From Paguma larvata (taxonomy: Eukaryota > Chordata > Mammalia > Carnivora > Viverridae): a stretch of 64,000 nt of DNA. The stretch covers positions 62,001 to 126,000 of the forward strand of contig JAINVK010000522.1 in the NCBI GenBank assembly GCA_030068075.1, read 5' to 3'. The notes beneath the pieces are model-generated. The model did not search any database. It was not told where the DNA came from and worked only from the letters and a program-made list of their open reading frames with translations. A program made the position numbers and the translations under genes. The stretch's first letter is position 1, and every line of letters starts with the position of its first letter. Shown in pieces: positions 54,762 through 64,000 of the stretch.

Positions 54762-55385
54762 TTTGTGATAAATCCATGTACAAATGTACGGAAAGACTTT
54801 AAACTCTAGCGTGCTAATGTCTAAGAAACTATCAAAATATTCCTCAGCCCGCCGCTGTTTAAAAAATAGATTTAAAGAGAATGAGAGATGAAGCAAACAG
54901 ATAAAAAAAAATAAAACTCTTAGAAGGCTCTAGGCAAAAACTATAGGTCATTAGGACTAATATAAAAGTTGGTGATGGAAGATAATGAAATGTTTGTGGG
55001 TGTGACTTTCTGTCTGTGTGTCCCTATAATGAAGGTGGAACCAGGGAGGTCTGATGTTTGATTCAATGTGAGATAAGAGACTAGATGCCGAGATGGATTT
55101 ACTGTTTCTATAATATAATTTTGGGTGGTGATATTGCTCTTTTCAGAATTGGAGAATAATGGAGAACATTTACAAATGGGGAATATAGCTTGTTAATTGA
55201 GACTTTAAATATTTTATTTAAATAAATGTGGAATACTCGCCTCCCATGACCCCTAGAGATATCAAACAGATAATTGGCTATTCAAGAGTGAAACTTAGAA
55301 AAGAGATCCTAGCTGAAATATTAATTGCAAGTTGACAGTCTTTAGATTACTCATATAATCAGATGATAACATCACTTCACATATA
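54381..55385 (+). mobile_element. Ancient interspersed repeat with microsatellite insertions
   Basis: AGGAGCCAGATCATATAAGAGCTCATAG, GATGCCGAGATGGATTTACTG and GAGATATCAAACAGATAATTGGCTATTCAAGAGTGAAACTTAG follow the same old family as 8331-8640 (consensus blocks GGCCAGATCATAT and ...GGCAGTTGGATATACGAGTCTGGA). A (GA)n repeat at 54546-54584 and a (TG)n repeat at 54723-54760 lie inside it. The family name is uncertain. Confidence 0.45.
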
Positions 55386-56962
55386 CTTAATATCACACTA
55401 CTTTTTAAATCAACATGCAGCAAAATCGAGTTTATTATTGAGTAGAGTTTTATGAATTTTTAGACATGAGTGTATATTCACAAAAACACCACCATAATCA
55501 AGATACAGAACAGTTCCATCACCTCCAAAGTCTCCCTCTTGTTAACCCTCTGTAATCAATCACTTGCCCCATTGTTAATCCCTTGCAGGCATTGATCTGT
55601 TATCTGTCATTAGGTTTTTTCCTTTGTGAGAAAGCCATGTAGCTGGAATCACAAAGTAAGTGACTTTTCAGACAGCTTCTTTCAATTAGTCTTTAAAATT
55701 CATACAAGTTGTGCGCATCAATAAAACCTTCTATTGGGAGCCAAGTGATTTGGTGTATCTAAACATAAATATCCCCTTTGATTACTCAGTACTATTCCAT
55801 TGCATGGAGGTACTGCACTTTGTTTATCCATTCTGTTCGCAATTTGAAGTACATTTATTTAGGTCGTTTCCAGGTTTTTATTTTGTAAATAGAACTTCTA
55901 TCAACATTTGTGTACTTGTTTTAGATGAGTATAACTTTCACTACTCTAGGCTAAATTCTGATAAGTAGGATCATTGAGTCACATGGTGTGGGTATGGGCA
56001 ATTTGATAAAAAAATGTTTCCAAATTGGCTCATAATTTTTCATTTCGGGGGTTGATGTGCATGACTTCTGTATGTTGTGCATCCTCACTAGGACTCGATA
56101 TTGTCAAAACTCTTATTTTTTTAAGCCTGTCTAATAATTATGTACTAGAATCTAATCATGAATGAATGAATGAATTAACTTTATTTATTTATTTATAAAA
56201 TATACTTATTTGCCCTCTATATATTCTCACACTGTCTTTGTATTTATTTGTCTTGCATCTATATATATGTCTTATTTGGTTAAGAGTCTAAGTCCTTTTT
56301 CTGTATTCCCTCTTTCCCACTGGGTTGCTTATTTTTTACTGTTGATTTTTGAGAGTTCTGTATTATGTCTGAATGCAAATATTTGTCAGATATATAGCAT
56401 GCAAATAATTTCTTCCAGTCTATATTTAACTTGTCTTTTGATTTTCTTAATGAGCCTTTGAGAAGAAAAAAAGAGATATTAATACCTGACAAACTTCCAT
56501 TTGTAGTTTTTTAATGGTTTGTACCAGCAGTGTGTTGTTTATAAACTCTTTGCCTAACTCTAGATCATGAAAATTTCTTTCGATTTCTTTTAAAATTTTT
56601 ATAGTTTGAAATTTTACATTCGTATCTATTATTGGTTGATTTTTGTAAAAATATGGGAATTTTGTTAAGGTTCATATATATACATACCGATGTCCACTTG
56701 TTCCAATATCAATAGTTCTTTTGTCTTTACACCTTGGTCACAAATCAACTGATCATTTTCCTGTGGAACAATTTCAGAAATATCTGTTGTTCTGTTCTAT
56801 TGATCTATGTGTCTCTCAGTTCACCAATATTACACTGTCTTTTTATTGTAGGTTTTTATTGTTATCAATTCAAGCAGTGCGAGTCTTCCAACTATATTCT
56901 TATATTTTAAAGCTGCTTTGATATTCTGTATTTATGCTTTTTATTTGCATTTTGTTTAGTTA

Positions 56963-57180
56963 TTTAAAATTTTTAATGTTTATTTTTGAGAGAGAGAGAG
57001 GGACACAGAGACAGAGACAGAGACAGAGCACTGGTGGGGGAGGAGCAGAGAGAGAGAGAGGAAGACACAGAATCTGAAGCAGGCTCCAGGCTCTGAGCTT
57101 TCAGCACAGACCCATGAGCCATGAGATCATAACCTGAGCCGAAGTTGACTGCTTAACCAACTGACCCACCCAGACGCCCC
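56963..57180 (-). mobile_element. CAN-SINE nested in the antisense LINE-1
   Basis: TTTTTAATGTTTATTTTTGAGAGAG, GAAGCAGGCTCCAGGCTCTGAGC and the end GACCCACCCAGACGCCCC identify it. About 20 bp including the inverted B box are lost between CAGCACAGA and CCCATGAG. ATTTGCATTTTG / CATTTGTGTTTTAG on the two sides may be the diverged target duplication. LINE-1 sequence continues on both sides. Confidence 0.94.
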
Positions 57181-57930
57181 TCCATTTGTGTTTTAGAATC
57201 AGCTTGGCTATACCTACAAAGTAATTGTGCTGGAATTTTGATGGACGTTATATAAAATCTGTATATCCATTTGGGAGAATTGAGGTGTTTACTATGTTGA
57301 ATCTTTGAATCATTAGACTCATAATATCTCTCTGTTAAATTAGTCCTTTTATTATATCATTTTTATTACTTAATCATTTTTCACTTTAAAATTTTAAGAC
57401 TTTTTGATCTAATTCAAATGATATTTTTGGGTTGAATTCCAGCTGTCCATTGCTAATATATTGGAATATGATCAATGTGTGACTGTTGAATTTGTTTCAA
57501 GTAAACCTAATAATCTCACTTACTAGTTCTGGAAGTTTCTTTCGGTATTTCCAAGATTTTCTTTGTAGATAACATTGTTGAATACAAATAGGGAAAATTT
57601 TGTTTATTGCTCTCCAATTTTTTTTTTTAATTTCTTTTTCTTGCCTTCTTGTGCAGACTTTGATTTCAGTGTGATATTGAATGAAAGCAATGGAGGAACT
57701 GGTTGGTTTTATCTAAGTTGTCAAATACATATGCATAAAAATGTTTGTAGATTTCCTTATACTGCTTTCAGTTGTCGTGTCTTTAGTGATATTGCCATAT
57801 CATTCTTGATATTGGTTATTTATGTCTTTATATTTTCATTCTGTCTTGTGATAAGTTAAAAAGTTTTAAGTGTATAATAGAATCAAATTTGATTTCACTG
57901 AATTTTTGCTACTACTTTTTGTTTTCAATT

Positions 57931-57970
57931 TTATTTATTCTTACATCTTTATTGATGTAAGAATAAATAA
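57931..57970. repeat. Hairpin: 17-bp perfect inverted repeat with 6-nt loop
   Basis: Arms 57931-57947 and 57954-57970 (ending TTACATC / starting GATGTAA) are exact complements around TTTATT. It lies in a T/A-rich patch of the LINE-1 relic where TTAATAAATTA words recur. Confidence 0.93.
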
Positions 57971-59450
57971 TTTATTTATAATTAACTTATATTAATTAAT
58001 AATGTATAATTAATTTATATTAATCAACTGTATTGATTAATAAAGACATCTTTATTGATATCTTCCTTTCATATCTTCTTTTATAATTTATTTCTTAGAT
58101 TGAACATTACATTTCTCATCTAACATGTTTAATTTTCTGTAAGAACCATTTAATGGTATATATGTTCCTTTAAACATTGATTTAGCTCTATTCTACACAG
58201 TGTGATATGTTGTATTATTATTATCTCCAAATCTCCAACTCAAAATATTCTCCAATTTTCCTTAGAATTGTCCCTCTTAGAACCGTTAATTACAGTGCAT
58301 GGTTGACTTCCAAGTATTTGGCTTTTTGTTGTTGTTTTCCCTATATTTCATATCTTTGTAGATTTTTCCCTGTCACCAAATATGAGGTATTTTTGGTCAT
58401 TAACTCCTTTTATCTTTTCTTTTTTTCTCTTTCTTCTCTCTTTCTTGGACTCCATTGGTACTAGAGTTAGATTTCCTTGTTATAGTTGCACAGATTCGTA
58501 ATGCTGCAGTTACTTATTTTGTTCAATCTTTCATCTCTTTAAGTTATTTTTAATATCAGTGGCCCTGACTCTTTCCCTGTCATCTCAGTATATATATATG
58601 TCTTTGCTGGCATTTTTAACCTTGTTCAATAGTGTTTCTCAATGATTGTTGGAGCACTTTATAAATAGCTATTTTTACATATTTTTGAAAGAATTCCAAC
58701 ATTAGTATTGTCTTGACATTATCATTTTTTGATTGTCTCTTTCTGACATTTGTAGAGATTTTCTTGGTTTTTCTTTTTGTGATAATTTTTGGTTACACCA
58801 TGGACCTTTTTAATTTTGTGACAGGTTATACTGAGACTTCTTTAATTTCTATGGATAATGGTCATTTTTATTTTTTAGGCTGGCAATCAACATGGCTGAA
58901 TTTGGCCACACATTCTTTTAGGCTCTAAAGGTTGGGTTTTAATGTTACTTTAATCTTCAAAGATTTTGCAATGCTGTTTTGACTGGCTCCGTATGTGCAC
59001 AAGTCAGTAGCCACTTTTGGGAAATGAGCAGTGATTTATCGCTGGTTAGTATTTAGAATCACTCATGCTTCAATAAGGATGAACCAAGAATTTAGTTTCT
59101 AGGTCCTCCCTTGCTGTCATCTCCCTGGTACCAGCTTTTAGGTCCTTTGGCGAGACAATGGGGACTCTATTTACTCCCTAACACCACCAGTATGCAATTT
59201 CTTGACTGCACCTCCATTCTGGAAAGAGTGGCAGAAAAACATCAATAGGACTTATTCTAAAATCTGGTAAGATCGCTTTTTGAATTGAGGACGAATTTTC
59301 CCCTCATACAGAGTCTTAGGTCTTATGGGTCTCGGCTATCACTATTGTCCTTGCCAGAAGAATCTCTTCCTACACATTAAGCCTGAACAGAGAGGCTTCC
59401 CCTGGCATTCTTTCTGTTTGTGCTGTGAGACCAAATTGAGAAGAAAAAAA

Positions 59451-61338
59451 AAAAAACACAAAGAAAAATTATAATTCAATGATATTTGAAATTCTGATCT
59501 TCTGAATATGTCTGCTACTATTTACTTTTCAGAGTCGTCACCTAGTTCCCGCATGTGCTCTGTTTAAGTTTTATAGCCAGAATCATTAGGAGAGAAAGAG
59601 AGTGTACTTGCTTGACTTTCAAGGTTCCTGAAGTAGGAACCTGTCTAATTTTATTTTTACAACCTCACTAAGCATACTGGTCTGATATGGGACTTTCCGT
59701 GGCAGGGATTAAAACAAATCAACCTTAATTATAAATATGCAAACCTGTAGACTTATCCTACCTAATACAAAGCCCTAAAGACAATTGAGTACTCGCTTGT
59801 CAGAGAATATGGACGTAATGGAGGTCTGAACAACGCAACATCCTCATTCACTCAGGTATGTCCTAGCATCATCAATTTGGAATTATTTGGAAAATGAGTT
59901 TTTAATAGCAGCTATTTCTAATCCTGAATATATGTACCATTTAAGGATCCAGCTTGAACATAACTCCCCAAACAAATTTGAACCTTATCAGCATGCAGTG
60001 CGTGGAAAACACAGCAGCCAGGACTGACTGGGAATTTAGACTAATGGAATGCCCCTGTACTGCTCAGTCTATGAAACGCATAGCCAGTATAGCAAGATTA
60101 AAGAGTTTCTAAACTGTTTTAACAGCTAGAATTCTTCATTGTGGGAATTTAAAACTTAAAATTTAATAGTATTAAAATACTATACTAATAATATATTTAA
60201 AAAAAATGATGAGGGCTGTTTGTCATAATATAACCACATCCCTAAGGCAGTAAGAGATACTAAACTTAACCAAGTATCTATAATTCCCAAGAGTAGTTAT
60301 TATCTTATGACAACTATGCACTAGATTCACTTTGCTTCTATAATAAATGTCTGTATTGTGATAGAAAGTGTAGCATAATTTCCTAGAAGATAAAATCAGT
60401 TTGACAGCCGTCTCAGTTTGTTTCACATGAAATAATCTACATGTAAAATATTTCCAAACCAACTAAGATGCCTCTTTTAACTTTTCTCATTTAAAGTCAA
60501 CATCACTTTGAAGACATAGAGACCTGCCAGTGAGCTTAATCCATGGGGTTCTCTGAACTATCAGTCCATAGTTGACAAGACACTCACATTAATGCTTTAT
60601 GATATGTATCATTTCAGAAAAGTTTATAGTACAATGTGAAGCTAGAATAAGCAGAACATCAATTAGCATTTGTCTTTGGAAAATAAAATAGGTCTTTCAT
60701 TCTAAAGGTCATACAATTTTGCTTTTATAGTAATATTCTATAAAGTTTTTTCATTATTTTTGGATTATGTGAGGATTTCTATTTCTAAATTTTATTTATT
60801 TTTTTATTAAGTTTGAGGGAATGTGCATGTGGTTTAGGAAAACAGACTGCTTCAGGTTATTTCAAACTGCCAGGGATGTAATATAGGGAATTACAGTCTT
60901 AAAATAATATGAGAAATGTTGAGGTGAGAAGGTCAAAGAATCCATAAATCCTGTTTAAGAAATCAGGAAAGGCAGATATTGCTAGGAATCTCTGCAGATG
61001 AGATGAGCTGCCGGCAGCATCCAGCGGGGGGATTTGAAGAGGATGCCCACAGCTACCAGCAAAACCTCACATCTATCGTCGGCCAGAGCCAATGTGCTCA
61101 GTTACCACTGCTGCACGGACAAACCCGGCTTCTTTTTCACTTTCCACATCTTTGCACAATTGTCTTTTAATGGCAAAATTTTAAGAGGAAGCTTTCAGGC
61201 AAGAGAGCTCTCCATCAACTGTAGGATGGACAAAGAGTTATCAAGGCAGGAACTGTGATCACTATGAACAGGCAGCAACCTGTGAGTCATCATTCCTAAA
61301 GACACGTCTATTCATGATGAAACTTAAAAGAAAAAATA
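59451..61338. other. Unassigned DNA, with a CpG-containing patch at about 61010-61130
   Basis: About 1.9 kb with no named repeat and no recognised gene. The stretch 60980-61260 is GC-richer, holds several CpGs and two overlapping plus-strand frames (60979-61170 and 61034-61258) whose products I do not recognise. It might be a fragment of an old retroelement. Confidence 0.4.
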
Positions 61339-61548
61339 GGGGCGCCTGGGTGGCTCAGTCAGTTGGCTGGCTGACTTCGGCTCAGGTCATGATCTCGCGG
61401 TCTGTGAGTTCCAGCCCCGTGTTGGGCTCTGTGCTGACAGCTCAGAGCCTGGAGCCTGCTCTGGATTCTGTGTCTCCCTCTCTTACTGCCCTTCTCCTGC
61501 TCATGCTCTGTCTCTATGTCTCAAAAATAAATAAACATTAAAAAATTT
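61339..61548 (+). mobile_element. CAN-SINE, little diverged
   Basis: GGGGCGCCTGGGTGGCTCAG head, GAGTTCCAGCCCC at the B box (one change from GTTCGA), GAGCCTGGAGCCTGCT body and AAAAATAAATAAACATTAAAAAATTT tail. AAAAAATA on both sides (61331-61338 and 61549-61556) is a weak candidate target duplication. Confidence 0.96.
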
Positions 61549-61582
61549 AAAAAATATATACAACATCATGCTTTTGCTTATT

Positions 61583-61740
61583 GTACTAGTTTCCTAGGAT
61601 TCCTGTAACAAAGCATCACAAACCGTATGGCTCATACAACAGAAATTTATTGCCTCACTGTTTTGGAGGCCAGAAGTCCAAGATCAAAGTTCAACAGGGC
61701 TGTTCATTCCTTCTGAGAGCAGTGAGGGAGACACTGTTCC
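61583..61740 (-). mobile_element. MLT1-type LTR fragment, reverse orientation
   Basis: TGTACTAGTTTCCTAGGATTCCTGTAACAAAGCATCACAAACC, ACAACAGAAATTTATTGCCTCACTGTTTTGGAGGCCAGAAGTCCAAGATCAA and GAGGGAGACACTGTTCCATGCTTCTCTC match the 3' half of an MLT1/MaLR LTR read in reverse. The match ends near 61740, so the LTR is truncated. Confidence 0.75.
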
Positions 61741-62589
61741 ATGCTTCTCTCTGTGGTCACTATATAAATAAAGCTTTCATTACATCAACAGATGGCATGG
61801 CTATCAGAGCATTTTGGCAAAGGATATATATTTATGTCCAATCAAAGTATCTCTTTCAGCGAGAATGAAAGCCATCTACTGCTTTCCTGGGCAATGGTAT
61901 CATTATGGACTCTCAGTTGATCTCTGCTTTTGGATATTGGGGTCAGTTCAGTTTTGGAGAGAAAAAAACTCATCTAGTTGAACCTAGGCAAATACTTCCA
62001 TACTTGCCACCATAGTTACTTTGGTCATGAGTTTATTGAGCGTAAGTAGGATAGCTGAGAAAAAGGCTGATCGACTTTCATAAAATAAGTCATCTTTCCC
62101 ACCTGAGTATTAAGGACCTCATCAGTATCGAGTAAACATTCAAATGCAACACGTATATTTTTATATACTGAACATTTTCTGACAGACCCAGCCACATATA
62201 TTTTCCAAGTCTTACAGGTGTGCAGTCCTCTGATCTTGTTCCCTGTTATTACCACTTCAGATCAAACAGGATAGATACACATAGTTGACCATTTCCTCTT
62301 TAAGCAAAATGGACACCATATATATAATCTTAAGTCCTGTACTGTGGGAGGATTTTACTCCTCACTGTCTTTTACATACTTTTACGTACATACATACTTT
62401 ACACTGAGGGCATTCTAAACTAGTACAGGAGTTCACTTGTAGATGATGCTAACATTTCAATGGATTTGAATATTTTCCTCAACACTGGAAAATAAGCGTG
62501 TTTTGCCAGATTTCAAATAAATGTGTGAATATCTTCTATCCTAGGTGTATGCTTACATATTTCTCTTTTCTTTTCCTGAGTTATCGGAT
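61741..62589. other. Unassigned DNA
   Basis: No gene or named element is supported here. The first 120 bp may be the degraded rest of the LTR to the left. Confidence 0.4.
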
Positions 62590-63060
62590 TTATAGAAATT
62601 TTTGCTATATTATAGATGCAGAGATATATTAAAAACTGTTGTAACTTTACTGGTAATCATTCTTTTGCGTCATAAAGTACACTTTTCGTCCCATTAAATG
62701 ATTTTTAGTCCAAAATCTACATTATCTAATATTAAAATTATGATTCAAACTTTCAATTTGCATTTGCCTTTATATATTTCCATATATGTATTTTAGTCTT
62801 TATGAAAAACTCCATTTTATGTGGTTCTTTTCTAGAAACCTTTATTATAAGTTACATTATTATTGATGTATTTCTTAAATAGATATATTTATTTTCTTCC
62901 ATTTTTATCATGTGTTTGAGCTTAGTTGTATATATTTTTGTTGTTTTTCTTTCAAATTTATAGTTTTATTCAGTTGATTTTTTTTCTTTTAATGATATAA
63001 CATATTCTTTTGGAATTTATCACAGTAACGCGAAGTTTATTTAACATTTGAACATATTAT
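62590..63060 (-). mobile_element. LINE-1 ORF2 fragment, reverse orientation
   Basis: CTACATTATCTAATATTAAAATTATGATTCAAACTTTCAATTTGCATTTGCC and later AATGATATAACATATTC...GGAATTTATCACAGTAACG loosely follow antisense LINE-1 ORF2 (the CTGATATTAATATAGC...TTTGCATGG region and the ...TTAACTTATCACAGTCTAC region). It is diverged. Confidence 0.55.
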
Positions 63061-63074
63061 CAGACTGAAAACAA

Positions 63075-63098
63075 AACACACACACACACACACACACA
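63075..63098. repeat. (AC)n microsatellite
   Basis: About 12 AC units follow AAAACA, at the right edge of the LINE-1 fragment. Confidence 0.9.
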
Positions 63099-63379
63099 AA
63101 CATACAATATTTTAATATATGCCATAATAGTTTTTGGTACAATTTAATACCCATTCATGATAATAACTGATACCAAACCTGGCACATGAATAGCATATCT
63201 GAAAAAAATCTGGAGATAACTTCATATTTAATGGTGAAGAATAAATGCTTTCCACCCTAAACTGGTAACTAAGCTAAGATGTCCACTGTAATCATTTCAG
63301 TATTGTAGTGTAGTGTAGTGTAGGATCCAAACAAGGATGTAACAAAATGCAAGGATAAAGTTCTGGTTTCCAGCTCAGC
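63099..63379. other. Unassigned DNA
   Basis: AT-rich DNA. A small GTAGT pentamer repeat lies at about 63304-63322. Confidence 0.5.
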
Positions 63380-64000
63380 ATATGAAGAGCTTGGGGTTGC
63401 CAGTTTATTCTACCAACAAGTAAAAAGCCGAACAAACTAAGAAATCAACAACTCTTGTAGTGAGGTCACGGGGTAAACCAAAGACTGGAAAGACAGTCCA
63501 AGATAGGGAGTCATGGCTTACTTGAATACAGACTCATGAGTGATCTACCCTAGTATCACCCCTAGAAAAACCTGAACTGTAGTTGAGGAACTGTTGGGAG
63601 CTCAGTATAAATAGCTCTGAGCTTGGGGGGACCCAGTTATAGAAGTTTATAAACAATTTTGTGAAATTTACTTCCAGGAGTTCCAGCAGATTCTCATGGT
63701 AAGTATCGGAGAAAAAATTCCCTCTTCACCAGGGAGAGAGTTAAAAGAACCATTTTTAAATATGCCAAAGTATTCAATTCTTCTTAATAATGCTTGCCCT
63801 TGGGAGAAGCTAGATGACTAGATCCTAACCTGCTGTATTACCAGAGCATAACTTATCTGGAGGAAGGGAAATGCCCAGCTCCAACATACTCTAGCCATTC
63901 TCTCTGATCTAAAGGGGGAAAAAAAAACTCTGAAAAACACTTGTGAAATTAATAGTCCAGTCTAGTCTAAAGACCTAGAGCTAATTCCAAGACTATAGAT
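63380..64000 (+). other. Possible old LINE-1 5' region, cut by window edge
   Basis: Composition changes here to near-average GC. Phrases such as TTGGGAGCTCAGTATAAATAGCTC, TTTGTGAAATTTACTTCCAGGAG, CCTAACCTGCTG and AAGGGGGAAAAAAAAACTCTG remind me of the 5'UTR of an old LINE-1 family, which is a memory-based impression. It contains a TATA-like TATAAATA (63606-63613) and a strong 5' splice-site-like GTAAGTAT (63699-63706). No coding frame is evident. Confidence 0.3.

Larger units (their letters stand above)
55410..59450 (-). mobile_element. Long LINE-1 (L1M) relic, reverse orientation
   Basis: The plus strand follows the reverse complement of old LINE-1 over 4 kb. The 3'UTR and end of ORF2 come first (AAAACACCACCATAATCAAGATACAGAACAG, TACTATTCCATTGCATGGAGG), then the ORF2 middle (CATATCTATTATTGG...TTGATCTATGTGTCTCTCAG, TCTTTTTCTTGCCTTC), then earlier ORF2 parts (GATATGTTGTATTATTATTATCTCC) and finally 5'UTR-like sequence (CTGTCATCTCAG, GATTGTCTCTTTCTGACATTTG). 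Large internal deletions and many stops are present. A CAN-SINE (56963-57180) interrupts it. All plus-strand frames here are antisense shadows. Confidence 0.85.

Noticed and set aside
55711..58928. Plus-strand open frames with apparent membrane-spanning segments
   Set aside because: They lie wholly inside the antisense LINE-1 relic, and the hydrophobicity comes from T-rich DNA.

Overview
The window is non-coding mammalian DNA from a carnivoran, almost certainly a felid. The main evidence is about two dozen copies of a roughly 200-230 bp tRNA-Lys-derived SINE. Each copy has a GGGGCGCCTGGGTGGCTCAG-type head, a body ending near GGAGCCTGCTT, a CT-rich stretch and an AATAAATAAACATTAAAA tail, which is the cat-family CAN-SINE (SINEC_Fc-like). 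A LINE-1 3' fragment at 42923-42997 has the 3' end I associate with felid L1. The sequence is AT-rich. I recognise no cellular protein-coding gene, no rRNA, no functional tRNA gene and no CRISPR array, so this is either a gene desert or the inside of a very large intron.

Layout. 1-3 kb: SINE tail, LINE-1 3' end, an old ERV-type LTR (1351-2219) and a MIR. 3.5-10 kb: five CAN-SINEs, a Z-DNA-prone TG/CG repeat (about 5.0 kb), a 271-nt polypurine block (about 5.6-5.9 kb) and an ancient repeat. 10-18 kb: mostly unassigned DNA, a 48-bp perfect palindrome (11.3 kb), a 1.66 kb antisense LINE-1 relic (13.2-14.8 kb) and two local duplications (16.2-16.7 kb). 18-29 kb: a head-to-head SINE pair, more SINEs and several LINE-1 3' ends. 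29.5-35 kb: a carnivoran LINE-1 3' end, an MLT1-type LTR, and an LTR-like element with 51-bp tandem repeats sitting beside a MIR. 35.7-38.7 kb: an old antisense LINE-1 split by a younger, internally inverted LINE-1 with 13-bp target duplications, then two tandem SINEs. 39-42 kb: a rearranged AT/GT satellite and unassigned DNA. 42.9-46.8 kb: a sense LINE-1 relic that keeps 5'UTR, ORF1 and ORF2 remnants and carries a 75-bp insertion of a younger LINE-1. 47-53 kb: antisense LINE-1, a five-SINE neighbourhood and an LTR-like element at 50.7-51.1 kb. 54-59.5 kb: an ancient repeat, then a 4 kb antisense LINE-1 relic. 60-64 kb: unassigned DNA, a SINE, an MLT1 fragment, antisense LINE-1 and a segment that resembles an old LINE-1 5' region.

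There are no genes working together here. The biology is retrotransposition history: nested insertions with readable target-site duplications, one 5'-inverted (twin-primed) LINE-1, inverted SINE pairs and several structure-prone simple repeats. The best lead for something functional is a candidate spliced exon at 51836 (strong acceptor, 42 open codons, AATAAA downstream), which is unproven. I found no previously undescribed biological system. Family names come from memory of consensus sequences, not from a search.
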